A stretch of 64,000 nucleotides of DNA. Origin: Vescimonas fastidiosa (GTDB lineage Bacteria; Bacillota; Clostridia; Oscillospirales; Oscillospiraceae). Location of the stretch: the NCBI RefSeq assembly GCF_018326305.1, contig NZ_AP023415.1, positions 186,001-250,000 of the forward strand, in the 5' to 3' direction. The stretch's first letter is position 1. Each line of letters opens with the position of its first letter. The notes under the pieces are model-generated. The model had not been told where the DNA came from, did not search any database, and was given only the letters and a program-made list of their open reading frames with translations. Made by a program: the position numbers and the translations under genes. Positions 16,380 to 25,497 of this stretch are shown here, piece after piece.

Positions 16380-19300
16380 ATGGAGAAAATCGGATTTTTT
16401 GACTTTTTTGGGAGCTTCTTGCCGCCCCAGGAGTTTCGGTCTATGCTGACGGGGGCCAAGGTGGTGAGCGGTGAGGTGAATCGGGAGAGCCGCGCCCTGG
16501 AGGCGGAGGTGGAGTGCCAGCATTCGGTGCCGGAGGCCGCCGTGACCGCCCTGGAGCAGCTTTTGCAGACCCACTACGACCTGCGCCAGATACGGCTGCG
16601 CTTCGTGTCTGCCAGCGGAAAAAAGAGCGCGGAGCAGGTGCTGCTGGGCAAGCCCATCAAGGGTCGACCCATCTCCATGGAGGGGCTGAACCCTAAGATG
16701 GGCACCGTGGTGGTGGAGGGCAAGGTATTCTTCTTTGACTGCCACGAGACCCGGCGGCCCGGGGTGTGGGTCCTGACCTTTGACATAACGGATAACCAAA
16801 ACTCCGTCACCGTCCGCAAGTATATGCAGACCAAGGAGCTGGGCAGCCTGCAAAGCGCCATCGCCCCGGGTATGTGGCTGCGGGTCCAGGGGATCATGGA
16901 GCTGACCAGGGACGGAAAGGATATGCAGCTGGCCCCCTTCAACATCGTGAAGATCGGCCACGAGGCCCGGAAGGATACGGCCAGGGAGAAGCGGGTGGAG
17001 TTGCACCTGCACACCCGTATGTCCAACATGGACGCCCTAACAGACCCGGCGGCGGTGATCAAGGAGGCCATTTCCTGGGGCCACCCGGCCATTGCCCTCA
17101 CCGACCACGGGGTGTGCCAGGCCTTTCCCGATGCCTGGCACACGGCCAAGGGAAAGATTAAAATTCTCTATGGCGTAGAGGGGTACTTTATCAACAATCT
17201 GGACGATCGGGTGGTGGTACACGGCCCGGCGGACCAGGATCTTGACGATGAGATCGTCTGCTTCGACATTGAGACCACGGGCCTGCAGGTGATGAAGGAG
17301 GCCATCACGGAGATCGGCGCGGTGGTGCTGAAAAACGGGGAAATTGTGGACCGCTTTCAGACCTTTGTAAACCCCGGCCGCCGGCTGACCCCGGAAATTA
17401 TCGGCCTCACGGGCATCACCGACGCTATGCTCAAGGACGCGCCCCAGCCCAAAGAGGCCTTGGAGGCGTTCCTGAAATTCGTAGATGGGCGGCCCCTGGC
17501 GGCCCACAACGCGGAGTTTGACATAGGCTTCATTCGGGAGGGGTGCCGCCGGGCGGGACTGGATTTTTCTCCCACCTATGTGGACTCCCTGATTCTGGCC
17601 CAAAATCTGCTGCCGGAGCTGAATAAATTTAAGCTGGATGTGGTGGCGGAGCACCTGGATCTGCCCGCCTTTAATCACCACCGCGCCTCGGACGATGCAG
17701 GCATGGTGGGCTATATGCTTATCCCCTTTTTCGAGAAAATGCGCCGGGAGCTGGGCATCAGCCGCCTGCAGGAAATAAACGAAAAAATGCTGGAGCTGCG
17801 GCCCTTGGGCAATAAGAACCACCGCAGACCCAAGCACATTATTATTTTGGCGAAAAACAAGCTGGGGCTCAAGCACCTGTATCAGCTGGTGTCGGCCTCC
17901 AACCTGAAGTATTTTAAGCGCTTCCCCATCATTCCCAAGACCGAGCTGGCGGCCCACCGGGAGGGGCTTATCATCGGCTCCGCCTGCGAGGCCGGGGAGC
18001 TTTTCCGGGCGGTGGTGGAGCACAAGGACTGGGACGAGCTGAAGCGCATCGCCTCCTTTTACGACTACCTGGAAATCCAGCCCCTGTGCAACAACGCCTT
18101 CATGCTGCGCAGCGGCGAGGCCCGGGACGAGGAGGAGCTGCGGGACTTCAACCGCACCATCGTCCGCCTGGGCGCAGAGCTTCATAAGCCCGTCTGCGCC
18201 ACCGGAGATGTGCATTTCATGGAGCCGGAGGACGAGATTTTCCGCCATGTGCTCCTGGCCAGTAAAAAATTCCCCGACGCGGACAAGAGCCTGCCCATTT
18301 ACTTCAAGACCACCGACGAAATGCTGGAGGAATTTTCCTATCTGGGAGAGGAGACCGCCTACGAGGTGGTGGTGAAAAATACCCGGGCCATTGCAGATCT
18401 GGTGGAGGAGATCGAGCTGCTGCCTCCGGGACAGCTTTTCCCGCCGCGACTGGAAAATTCCGAGCAGGAGCTTCACGACATGGTGTGGAGCAAGTGCCAT
18501 GAGCTCTACGGGGAAAATCCGCCCCAGCTCATCGTGGACCGGCTGAATGTGGAGCTGGGCGGCATTTTGGGCAAGTACGATGTGGTGTATATGTCGGCCC
18601 AGAAGCTGGTGCAGCGGAGCCTGGAAAACGGGTATCTGGTGGGCTCCCGAGGGTCCGTGGGGTCGTCGCTGGTCGCCTATATGGCGGGCATCACAGAGGT
18701 AAACTCCCTGCCGCCCCACTACCGCTGCCCCCGGTGCAAGCACACGGAGTTCATCACCGACGGCAGCTACGGCTGCGGCGCGGATATGCCGGATAAAATC
18801 TGCCCCCAGTGCGGGGAAAAGCTGGTCAAGGACGGCTTTGACATCCCCTTTGAGACCTTCCTGGGCTACGGCGGCGGCAAGGTGCCGGATATTGACCTGA
18901 ACTTCTCCGGGGAATACCAGGCCCGAGCCCACCGCCACGCGGTGGAGATGTTCGGCGAGACCCAGGTGTTCCGGGCCGGGACCATCGGTACCCTGGCGGA
19001 AAAGACCGCCTACGGCTTTGTGCGAAAATATCTGGAGGAGCGGGACATCACCGCCGGAAACGCGGAGATGAACCGCCTGACCCTGGGCTGCGTGGGCGTG
19101 CGGCGCACCACGGGCCAGCACCCCGGCGGCCTGGTGGTGGTGCCGGACGATATGGATGTGGAGGATTTCACCGCCGTGCAGCACCCGGCAGATGCCGAGG
19201 ATGCCGAGACCATCACCACCCATTTTGAATACCACTGCATGGAGGACAACCTCCTGAAGCTGGATATGCTGGGCCACGATGACCCGTCCATGATCCGTAT

Positions 19301-20327
19301 GCTGGAGGACCTCACCGGGGTCAATGCCCGGGCTATTCCCCTGGACGACCCGGATACCATGAGCATTTTTACCTCCTCTAAGGTGCTGGGCTTTGAAAAT
19401 GACGAGCTTCTGGGCCCCACCGGCGCCGTGGCCATCCCGGAGTTCAATACCCGTTTCACCCGGCAGATGCTCATAGATACCCAGCCCAAGGATTTTAACA
19501 CCCTGGTGCGGCTTTCGGGCTTTTCCCACGGCACGGATGTGTGGCTTGGAAACGCCCGGGAGCTGATCGTGGGCGGTACGGCCTCGGTTCTGCAGACCGT
19601 GGGCTGCCGTGACGACATTATGCTCTATCTCATCTCCATGGGTCTGGACCCGAAAATGAGCTTTAAGATCATGGAGGCCGTGCGAAAGGGCAAGGTGAAA
19701 AAGGGCGGCTTCCAGGAGGGCTGGGTGGAGGCCATGGAGGAGCACGGGGTGCCCCAGTGGTACATCGAGTCCCTGGCCAAGATCGGCTATCTTTTCCCCA
19801 AGGCCCACGCCGTGGCCTATGTGATGATGGCCTTCCGCATCGCCTGGTTCAAGGTCCATGAGCCCTTGGCCTTCTATGCAACCTTCTTCACCATCCGGGC
19901 CAAGGCCTTTGACGCGGAGTTTTGCTGCGCCGGAAAGGAGGCCGTGGAGCGAAAAATTCACGAGATCGAGAACAACAAGGACGCCACCGCCGTGGAGCAG
20001 AACCTCCTGGTGACCCTGGAGGTGTGCTACGAGTTTTATCTCCGGGGCTTCCACTTTGATACCATCGACATTTACCGGTCCGATGCCTCGAAATTCATCA
20101 TCACCGAGGGCGGGCTGCTGCCGCCGCTGATCTCCGTCCATGGACTGGGGGAGGCCGCCGCCCAGGACACGGTGGAAAAGCGCAAGGGCAAGACCTTCAT
20201 CTCTGTGGAGGAGTTTTCCATGTGCTGCAGCAAGCTGTCCAAGACCCATATCGAGCAGCTGAAGGCCCTGGGGGCCTTTGCGGGGATGGCGGACACCAGC
20301 CAGGTGAATTTGTTTGACGGCTTGTAA
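16380..20327 (+). CDS. polC: DNA polymerase III alpha subunit, PolC type
   Basis: The 1315-residue replicative polymerase of low-GC-type Gram-positives with built-in proofreading. Order of parts: short N-terminal region (the whole protein is about 100 residues shorter than B. subtilis PolC); OB fold (around 110-200); PHP start VELHLHTRMSNMDALTD (about 204-220); inserted DEDD exonuclease with VCFDIETTGL (about 294) and AAHNAEFDIGFI; PHP remainder; then the polymerase core with GSRGSVGSSL, the zinc-binding CPRC...CPQCG (about 784-816), VPDIDLNFSGEYQ and GTIGTLAEKTAYG. It starts 2 bases after ispG. No intrinsic terminator is obvious after it. Confidence 0.96.
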   Translation: MEKIGFFDFFGSFLPPQEFRSMLTGAKVVSGEVNRESRALEAEVECQHSVPEAAVTALEQLLQTHYDLRQIRLRFVSASGKKSAEQVLLGKPIKGRPISMEGLNPKMGTVVVEGKVFFFDCHETRRPGVWVLTFDITDNQNSVTVRKYMQTKELGSLQSAIAPGMWLRVQGIMELTRDGKDMQLAPFNIVKIGHEARKDTAREKRVELHLHTRMSNMDALTDPAAVIKEAISWGHPAIALTDHGVCQAFPDAWHTAKGKIKILYGVEGYFINNLDDRVVVHGPADQDLDDEIVCFDIETTGLQVMKEAITEIGAVVLKNGEIVDRFQTFVNPGRRLTPEIIGLTGITDAMLKDAPQPKEALEAFLKFVDGRPLAAHNAEFDIGFIREGCRRAGLDFSPTYVDSLILAQNLLPELNKFKLDVVAEHLDLPAFNHHRASDDAGMVGYMLIPFFEKMRRELGISRLQEINEKMLELRPLGNKNHRRPKHIIILAKNKLGLKHLYQLVSASNLKYFKRFPIIPKTELAAHREGLIIGSACEAGELFRAVVEHKDWDELKRIASFYDYLEIQPLCNNAFMLRSGEARDEEELRDFNRTIVRLGAELHKPVCATGDVHFMEPEDEIFRHVLLASKKFPDADKSLPIYFKTTDEMLEEFSYLGEETAYEVVVKNTRAIADLVEEIELLPPGQLFPPRLENSEQELHDMVWSKCHELYGENPPQLIVDRLNVELGGILGKYDVVYMSAQKLVQRSLENGYLVGSRGSVGSSLVAYMAGITEVNSLPPHYRCPRCKHTEFITDGSYGCGADMPDKICPQCGEKLVKDGFDIPFETFLGYGGGKVPDIDLNFSGEYQARAHRHAVEMFGETQVFRAGTIGTLAEKTAYGFVRKYLEERDITAGNAEMNRLTLGCVGVRRTTGQHPGGLVVVPDDMDVEDFTAVQHPADAEDAETITTHFEYHCMEDNLLKLDMLGHDDPSMIRMLEDLTGVNARAIPLDDPDTMSIFTSSKVLGFENDELLGPTGAVAIPEFNTRFTRQMLIDTQPKDFNTLVRLSGFSHGTDVWLGNARELIVGGTASVLQTVGCRDDIMLYLISMGLDPKMSFKIMEAVRKGKVKKGGFQEGWVEAMEEHGVPQWYIESLAKIGYLFPKAHAVAYVMMAFRIAWFKVHEPLAFYATFFTIRAKAFDAEFCCAGKEAVERKIHEIENNKDATAVEQNLLVTLEVCYEFYLRGFHFDTIDIYRSDASKFIITEGGLLPPLISVHGLGEAAAQDTVEKRKGKTFISVEEFSMCCSKLSKTHIEQLKALGAFAGMADTSQVNLFDGL

Positions 20328-20427
20328 GAAAATTATGTAATCGGACAGCGGGGAAAAGAGCCTCGCAGAGACGGTCCGGGAGCCCATGCTTTCAAGAGGG
20401 GAAAGCACGGGCTCCCGGTCGGCTGAC

Positions 20428-20529
20428 TCAGTTGCACTCCTTGGCCTGCTTGTTTTGCTCCTGGTTCTCATTTTTGCCGTTTTTGTTCTGATTCTGATTC
20501 TGGTTCTTGTTCTGGTTGTTCTTAGCCAT
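20428..20529 (-). CDS. Small Asn/Gln/Lys-rich protein, possibly spore-associated
   Basis: A 33-residue hydrophilic peptide starting MAKNNQNKNQNQNQ, made almost only of N, Q, K and E. A strong AAGGAGGT ribosome site precedes its ATG at 20529 with good spacing, which is the main reason to call it real. Composition resembles small acid-soluble-like proteins found in clostridial spores, but there is no diagnostic motif. It lies on the minus strand between polC and the infC promoter, and a long hairpin (GGGAGCCCGTGC/GCATGGGCTCCC, about 20367-20417) follows its stop. Function is unknown. Confidence 0.55.
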   Translation of the reverse strand: MAKNNQNKNQNQNQNKNGKNENQEQNKQAKECN

Positions 20530-20613
20530 GCTGAGCACCTCCTTTTCCGAACTGTGTACGCCCTTAGTGTGCCATGACCCCGGTGAAATATACAAAATTT
20601 TCTCAAAAAAATA

Positions 20614-20642
20614 TTGACATTGCCCCGCCCGGGTGCTACAAT
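20614..20642 (+). promoter_or_regulatory. Sigma-A-type promoter of infC-rpmI-rplT
   Basis: Perfect TTGACA (20614-20619), 17-base spacer, TACAAT (20637-20642). The start point would lie about 150 bases before infC, leaving room for the leader. Confidence 0.8.
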
Positions 20643-20784
20643 ACCATAGGAAAAACAAAGAAGGCTGGATGCATCCGCCTCACCTCCCGCCACAGGCAAA
20701 GAGGTCAATAGCGCAGCGCCCTCCCGATTTTGGGGCGGTGTTTAGGCTATGCGGGTGCTTTCGGCATCCGTGTTTTTATTTTTG
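20643..20784 (+). promoter_or_regulatory. infC-rpmI-rplT leader with intrinsic terminator (L20-leader type)
   Basis: A structured ~140-base 5' leader ends in CGGGTGC/GCATCCG (20752-20770) followed by a T-rich tract. This is the layout of the ribosomal-protein L20 autoregulatory leader that attenuates this operon in Firmicutes. The upstream aptamer part was not aligned; identification rests on position, the terminator and the operon. Confidence 0.65.
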
Positions 20785-20802
20785 AATGGAGGTGTTTCGG
20801 CC

Positions 20803-21321
20803 ATTAGCAAGCTGCAGCATGAATTGAACGAGGAGATCCGCGATAAGGAGATCCGCCTCATCGGTGAGACCGGCGAACAGATGGGCATTGTTTCCGCGGA
20901 GGAGGCCCTGCACATCGCAGACGAGCGCGGTTTGGACCTGGTAAAGATCTCTCCGCAGGCTGTGCCCCCTGTGTGCAAGCTGATGAACTACGGCAAGTAC
21001 AAGTTTGAGCAGAGCAAGCGCGAGAAGGAAGCCAGAAAAAATCAGCATGTGGTGGAGATCAAGGAGATCCGGATGTCCCCGGGCATTGATGTGGGCGATT
21101 TCAACACCAAGCTAAAAAACGCCCAGAAGTTCCTGGCAGACGGCAACCGGGTCAAGGTGTCTGTCCGCTTCCGTGGCCGTGAAATGGCCCACACGGATAT
21201 CGGCCGGGATCTGCTGAACAAGTTTGCCGAGCAGTGCGCCGACACAGCAACATTGGAAAAGGCTGCCAAGATGGAGGGACGGAATATGTTCATTTTCCTC
21301 TCCCCTAAAGCAGGCAAGTAA
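20803..21321 (+). CDS. infC: Translation initiation factor IF-3, ATT start codon
   Basis: The 172-residue factor prevents subunit joining and checks the initiator tRNA. Seen are LNEEIRDKEIRLIGETGEQMG, the linker KLMNYGKYKFEQSKREKEARKNQ and the C-domain with RFRGREMAH. The preferred start is ATT at 20803 (encoding M-SKLQHELNEEIR): GGAGGT lies 9 bases before it and family homology begins there. A longer reading from ATG 20749 would run through the leader terminator. An ATT start is the known basis of IF-3 autocontrol in other bacteria. It is followed by rpmI after 48 bases. Confidence 0.93.
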   Translation: MSKLQHELNEEIRDKEIRLIGETGEQMGIVSAEEALHIADERGLDLVKISPQAVPPVCKLMNYGKYKFEQSKREKEARKNQHVVEIKEIRMSPGIDVGDFNTKLKNAQKFLADGNRVKVSVRFRGREMAHTDIGRDLLNKFAEQCADTATLEKAAKMEGRNMFIFLSPKAGK

Positions 21322-21369
21322 TTTATCTTTCCGCCACCGGGCGGAGAGCATACGGAAGGAGTATTTATC

Positions 21370-21567
21370 ATGCCTAAACTGAAGACCCATAGCGGCGCAA
21401 AGAAGCGCTTCAATCTGACGAAGTCCGGCAAGGTCAAGAGAGCCCACGCTTTCAAGAGCCACATCCTGACCAAGAAGGACACCAAGCGTGGCCGTCGCCT
21501 GCGCTCCGGCACTTATGCCGACTGCACCAACGAGGCGACCATCCGCAAGATGATCCCTTACAAATAA
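21370..21567 (+). CDS. rpmI: 50S ribosomal protein L35
   Basis: The 65-residue basic protein starts [14 protein letters not shown], the typical L35 N-terminus, and continues with [18 protein letters not shown] and ends in IRKMIPYK. Length and sequence are normal for the family. It stands between infC and rplT in the universal gene order, with an AAGGAG ribosome site in front. Expression is expected to follow the upstream leader. The C-terminal lysine-rich part packs against 23S rRNA. Confidence 0.97.
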   Translation: MPKLKTHSGAKKRFNLTKSGKVKRAHAFKSHILTKKDTKRGRRLRSGTYADCTNEATIRKMIPYK

Positions 21568-21601
21568 TCGACGGAATCGTTAGAATAGGAGGCAAGTACA
21601 A

Positions 21602-21952
21602 ATGGCAAGAGTTAAAGGCGCAATGATGGCGCGTAAAAGAAGAAATAAGACCCTGAAGCTGGCCAAGGGTTACTGGGGTGCCAAGTCCAAGCACTTTAAG
21701 ATGGCCAATGAGCAGGTCATGAAGTCCCTGACCTACGCCTATGTAGGTCGCCGGCTGAAGAAGCGCGACTTCCGTCAGCTGTGGATCACCCGTATCTCCG
21801 CTGCCTGCAAGCAGAACGGCATGAACTACTCCACCTTTATGCACGGCCTGAAGGTGGCCGGCATCCAGATCAACCGCAAGATGCTGTCCGAAATGGCTAT
21901 CAACGACGCCGTGGCGTTCACCGCCTTGTGCGACATCGCTAAGAAGGCCTAA
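21602..21952 (+). CDS. rplT: 50S ribosomal protein L20
   Basis: The 116-residue protein begins [20 protein letters not shown] and shows [21 protein letters not shown] and the C-terminal globular part with [16 protein letters not shown] and [10 protein letters not shown]. It binds 23S rRNA early in 50S assembly and in Firmicutes also binds the leader of its own operon. It is the last gene of infC-rpmI-rplT and is followed by an intrinsic terminator 18 bases beyond the stop. Confidence 0.97.
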   Translation: MARVKGAMMARKRRNKTLKLAKGYWGAKSKHFKMANEQVMKSLTYAYVGRRLKKRDFRQLWITRISAACKQNGMNYSTFMHGLKVAGIQINRKMLSEMAINDAVAFTALCDIAKKA

Positions 21953-21969
21953 GACTATATTGTATCCGC

Positions 21970-22001
21970 AAAAAAGTGCAGTCTCCGGGCTGCACTTTTT
22001 T
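21970..22001 (+). terminator. Intrinsic terminator after rplT
   Basis: AAAAAAGTGCAG and CTGCACTTTTTT flank a short loop (TCTCCGGG). The A and T tracts on both sides make it possibly bidirectional. It abuts the inverted copy of the ~190-bp repeat. Confidence 0.85.
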
Positions 22002-22003
22002 TG

Positions 22004-22191
22004 CTGTCGGAAAATTCCGAAGGAATTTTCCGACAAAAGGTTTGCAGCCTGCTGCGCGCATAATTTTTGCGCCGGGCGCAAAAATTCCACACTTGCAGTC
22101 TGAGAGGTATTTTTCCCCACGCACATGTCGCGGTGAAAAATGATTTTAATTTTTTGCCGCCTGCGGGCGGCAAACTCTGCGAGGCTTTTTT
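22004..22191 (-). repeat. Dispersed ~190-bp hairpin-chain repeat, copy 2 (inverted)
   Basis: The same chain of hairpins as copies at 14.0, 26.2 and 44.8 kb, in reverse orientation. It starts TGTCGGAAAATTCC and ends GCGAGGCTTTTTT. Stems have compensating changes, for example TCGGAAAATTCC/GGAATTTTCCGA here against GTCGGAAAAACCC/GGGTTTTTCGAC elsewhere, so paired structure is kept. A terminator hairpin flanks it only on the left, unlike the other copies. Confidence 0.8.
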
Positions 22192-22206
22192 CTTTTCTAT
22201 CTGCCC

Positions 22207-22235
22207 TTGTCAATCAAAATTTTTTGCAGTATAAT
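22207..22235 (+). promoter_or_regulatory. Sigma-A-type promoter of fprA
   Basis: TTGTCA (22207-22212), 17-base spacer and perfect TATAAT (22230-22235), 31 bases before the ATG at 22266. Confidence 0.7.
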
Positions 22236-22265
22236 AACAAAAAAATATACCGGGAGGGAACCTGT

Positions 22266-23606
22266 ATGTATTGTGTTCGCAAAGTCAATGATGATTACAC
22301 CTGGATCGGAGCCGACAGCCGCCGCTTGGCGGTGTTCGAGGGCGTGTTCGGCGTGCCGGAGGGCGTTTCCTATAACAGTTATTTGCTTCTGGACGAAAAG
22401 ACCGTCCTGTTTGACACGGTGGATGCCCAGGTGATCCACCAGTTCCGGGAAAATCTGTACCACGCCCTGGATGGCCGCACCCTGGACTATATCGTGGTCC
22501 ACCACATGGAGCCGGACCACACCGCCGAGCTGGAGGACATGGTGCTGCGCTTCCCGAATGTGCAGATCCTCTGCACCGCCATGGCCAAGACCATGATCGG
22601 CCAGTTCTTCGGTCATGTCTACGACGACCGCATCCGCGTGTGCAAGGAGGGGGACACCCTCTGCACCGGCCGCCATACGCTGCAATTTGTGGCGGCGCCC
22701 ATGGTCCATTGGCCCGAGGTGATGATGACCTACGACCGTACGGACAAGCTCCTGCTGTCGGCGGACGCCTTCGGCTGCTTCGGCGCTCTCAATGGCCACC
22801 TCTTTGCCGACGAGGTGGACTTTGACCGGGACTGCCTGGACGAGTGCCGCCGCTACTACACCAACATCGTGGGTAAGTACGGTCCCCAGGTGAAGGCGGT
22901 GCTGGACAAGGCGGCAAAGCTGGACATTGCCATGCTCCTGCCTCTTCACGGCTTCGTGTGGCGCAAGGATCTGGATTACATTCTTCATAAGCATCTGCTG
23001 TGGAGCACTTATCAGCCGGAGGTCCAGGGCGTGCTTATCGCCTACGCCTCCATTTATGGCGACACGGAGAGCGCTGCCAATATCCTGGCCTGCCGTCTGG
23101 CGGAGCAGGGCGTTCCCGTCACCATGCGCGATACCTCTGTGGTCCCCCTCAGCAGCATTGTGTCCGACGCCTTTAAGTACAGCCACATTGTTTTGGCCTC
23201 TGCCACCTATAATATGGGCGTGTTCATCTGCATGGAGCAGCTTCTCCACGATTTGGCGGCCCACAAGCTGGCAAACCGCCGCTACGCCATCCTGGAAAAC
23301 GGCTCCTGGTCTCCCGCTGCCGGAAAGGGTATGGAGCAGATCATTGAGCCCCTGCACTGGGAGAAGGTCAGCGACACCCTCACGGTAAAGTCTGCCCTGC
23401 GCCCCGACCAGGTGCTGCAGCTGGATACCCTGGCTGACCTGCTGGCCAAGGATGTCCGCCGGGCCGAGGAAAAAGAGGAAAAGCCCGCCGGCGGCAAGCG
23501 CTATGTCTGCAAGGTCTGCGGCTATGTTTACGAGGGCGATACCCTCCCCGAGGACTATAAATGCCCCCTCTGCGGCGCCGGCCCCCAGTATTTCGCAGAG
23601 CAGTAA
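22266..23606 (+). CDS. fprA: Flavodiiron protein with C-terminal rubredoxin domain
   Basis: A 446-residue enzyme reducing oxygen to water or nitric oxide to nitrous oxide, protecting an anaerobe. Parts in order: MBL-like diiron domain (1-250) with the HHMEPDH ligand set (about 78-84), MVHWPE and PLHG; flavodoxin domain (about 255-395) with the FMN loop IYGDTESA; rubredoxin domain (about 410-446) with CKVCGY and CPLCGA. The fused rubredoxin supplies electrons within the same chain. The start at 22266 (MYCVRKVNDDYTWIG) follows GGGAGG; an upstream in-frame extension runs through the repeat element and was rejected. Confidence 0.92.
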   Translation: MYCVRKVNDDYTWIGADSRRLAVFEGVFGVPEGVSYNSYLLLDEKTVLFDTVDAQVIHQFRENLYHALDGRTLDYIVVHHMEPDHTAELEDMVLRFPNVQILCTAMAKTMIGQFFGHVYDDRIRVCKEGDTLCTGRHTLQFVAAPMVHWPEVMMTYDRTDKLLLSADAFGCFGALNGHLFADEVDFDRDCLDECRRYYTNIVGKYGPQVKAVLDKAAKLDIAMLLPLHGFVWRKDLDYILHKHLLWSTYQPEVQGVLIAYASIYGDTESAANILACRLAEQGVPVTMRDTSVVPLSSIVSDAFKYSHIVLASATYNMGVFICMEQLLHDLAAHKLANRRYAILENGSWSPAAGKGMEQIIEPLHWEKVSDTLTVKSALRPDQVLQLDTLADLLAKDVRRAEEKEEKPAGGKRYVCKVCGYVYEGDTLPEDYKCPLCGAGPQYFAEQ

Positions 23607-23749
23607 AAAGGGCAAAGAGACTTTTTTAAGACGCTGAAATGCTGTATTGAAGCACGGCCCTGAGGTGAAAGGTGTATGAAATCCATCTATCTTTTGACAA
23701 CACACAATGAAAACTACCTTTTTGCGCGGCAGGAGTGGGGAGGCAGCCT

Positions 23750-25273
23750 ATGAAGCGGAGCTATAAACGGATCATCGGCAGCCGCCTGATCGTTACGGCC
23801 CTTGCAGTCCTGATACAGCTCACCTGGCTTTGGGGACTGCTGGAATTTCTCGCGCCCTATGCGCTGCCTATCAATATCGTACTCACCGTTTTGGCGGTGC
23901 TGTTTGTCCTCTATGTGGCGTCCAAGCGCGACGAACCGGCCTATAAGATCCTGTGGCTGATCTGCATACTTGCCTTTCCCCTGTTCGGCGCGATCTTATA
24001 TCTGGGCTTCGGTGATAAAAAAACCAGCCGCCCGCTGCACCGCCGCCTGGAAAAGGCCGTTGCCGAGATCGGGCCGCCCAAGGCAGAGGCAGACGCGGCC
24101 CACGAACTGGAGCAGGAATCACCTCATATGGCACAGATATTCCACTACGCCTCCCGGCTGAGCCGTTATCCGGTCCAAAGAAACCGGGACGCCCGGTACT
24201 ATCCGTCGGGAGAGGCGATGTTCCCGGTGATGCTAAGGGCGCTGGAGCAGGCGGAAAAGTATATCTATCTGGAGTATTTCATTATTTCAGAGGGCAAAAT
24301 GTGGCAGTCCATGCTCGCCACATTGGTTCAAAAGGCTGCCTGCGGCGTGGATGTTCGGATCATTTATGACGATCTCGGCAGCCTGACCACGCTGCCGCCG
24401 GGATATGCAGAGTATCTGCGGCGCAGGAACATCAAGTGCGTTTCCTTTAACCCAATGCGGCTTTTCCTTTCCGGAACGCTGAATAACCGGGACCATCGTA
24501 AAATTCTGGTCATCGACGGAAAAGTTGCCTTCAGCGGCGGCATCAACCTTGCGGATGAATACATCAACCGCATCGAAAAGTACGGGTACTGGAAGGACGG
24601 CGGCTTCCGTTTGGAGGGGCCGGCTGTGCAGAACTATGCGCAGATGTTCGCGGAATTCTGGAACGCCTTTTCTAAAGACCCCCTGACGCTCCCGGATTCC
24701 TGCGGCTCCTGCCCCCCTGAGCAGGGGGATGGATATGTCTTGCCCTACTGCGATTCTCCCGCAAACCGGGATGCGGTCAGCAACCATCTGTATATGGAAT
24801 TGTTGGGGCAGGCGACGCAATATGCGTGGTTTTTTACCCCGTATCTCATGCTGGGCGACACACTGCTGGACGCCTTTGTGCGAGCAGCGCAGCGGGGCGT
24901 TGATGTGCGCATTTTTGTGCCCGGTGTCCCGGATAAAAAGCTCGCCTACCGGATGACGCAGAGCTTTTTCCGCCCGCTGCTGGAGGCCGGCGTACGCATC
25001 TATACCTACACCCCCGGCTTCCTCCATGCAAAGGCCTGCCTGCTCGATGATGAAATCGGTATGCTGGGAACGGTAAATCTGGATTATCGCAGTCTTTTCC
25101 TTCATTTTGAATGCAACGCCCTGTTTTACCGCGCCTCGCTTTTGCGGGACTTGAAGCAGGATTTTGAAGAAACCCTTCCCTTGTGTAAGGAAATTACACA
25201 GCAGGATCTGAGGAAGGCCCTGCACAGCCGAATGGTAGACAGCGTTCTGCGAATCATCTCCCCCCTGTGCTGA
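23750..25273 (+). CDS. cls: Cardiolipin synthase (phospholipase D family)
   Basis: A 507-residue membrane enzyme joining phosphatidylglycerols into cardiolipin. Two N-terminal membrane segments (about 15-37 and 43-60) with a third nearby precede two phospholipase-D half-sites: NNRDHRKILVIDG (about residues 248-260) and FLHAKACLLDD (about 422-432), both with HxK. The Asp four residues after each Lys is kept. The start at 23750 follows GGGGAGG; a GTG 15 bases upstream is less likely. It acts downstream of CdsA. An intrinsic terminator follows 47 bases later. Confidence 0.92.
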   Translation: MKRSYKRIIGSRLIVTALAVLIQLTWLWGLLEFLAPYALPINIVLTVLAVLFVLYVASKRDEPAYKILWLICILAFPLFGAILYLGFGDKKTSRPLHRRLEKAVAEIGPPKAEADAAHELEQESPHMAQIFHYASRLSRYPVQRNRDARYYPSGEAMFPVMLRALEQAEKYIYLEYFIISEGKMWQSMLATLVQKAACGVDVRIIYDDLGSLTTLPPGYAEYLRRRNIKCVSFNPMRLFLSGTLNNRDHRKILVIDGKVAFSGGINLADEYINRIEKYGYWKDGGFRLEGPAVQNYAQMFAEFWNAFSKDPLTLPDSCGSCPPEQGDGYVLPYCDSPANRDAVSNHLYMELLGQATQYAWFFTPYLMLGDTLLDAFVRAAQRGVDVRIFVPGVPDKKLAYRMTQSFFRPLLEAGVRIYTYTPGFLHAKACLLDDEIGMLGTVNLDYRSLFLHFECNALFYRASLLRDLKQDFEETLPLCKEITQQDLRKALHSRMVDSVLRIISPLC

Positions 25274-25320
25274 TAAGGGTTCTATGCCGTGAAAGCACTT
25301 GCCTACTTCCATCATGAAAA

Positions 25321-25356
25321 GCGCCGTCTTGGGAATTTTCCCAAGACGGCGCTTTT
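25321..25356. terminator. Bidirectional intrinsic terminator after cls
   Basis: GCGCCGTCTTGGGAA pairs with TTCCCAAGACGGCGC (25321-25352), preceded by AAAA and followed by TTTT. Confidence 0.85.
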
Positions 25357-25497
25357 GACTGTTTTTAAGCTGCCGTAAAATCATATGTTATTACAAGGCC
25401 GGGCGTGACGCTCTGCCCTTGCCACGGAGCCTTATTTATGATATACTATTCTTAACGAGCTCTAAACACCCCCACTCACACCGAAAAGGAGACTGTC

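Noticed and set aside
17037..20708. A 1223-codon open frame on the minus strand opposite polC, and similar long antisense frames (for example 1552-3183, 14233-15801, 52275-53600)
   Set aside because: They mirror genuine genes in GC-rich DNA, have His/Gly/Gln-rich low-complexity translations without family motifs, and lack ribosome sites.
20749..20802. ATG at 20749 as the infC start
   Set aside because: It lies in the leader terminator hairpin and lacks a ribosome site; the ATT at 20803 fits family length and ribosome-site spacing.
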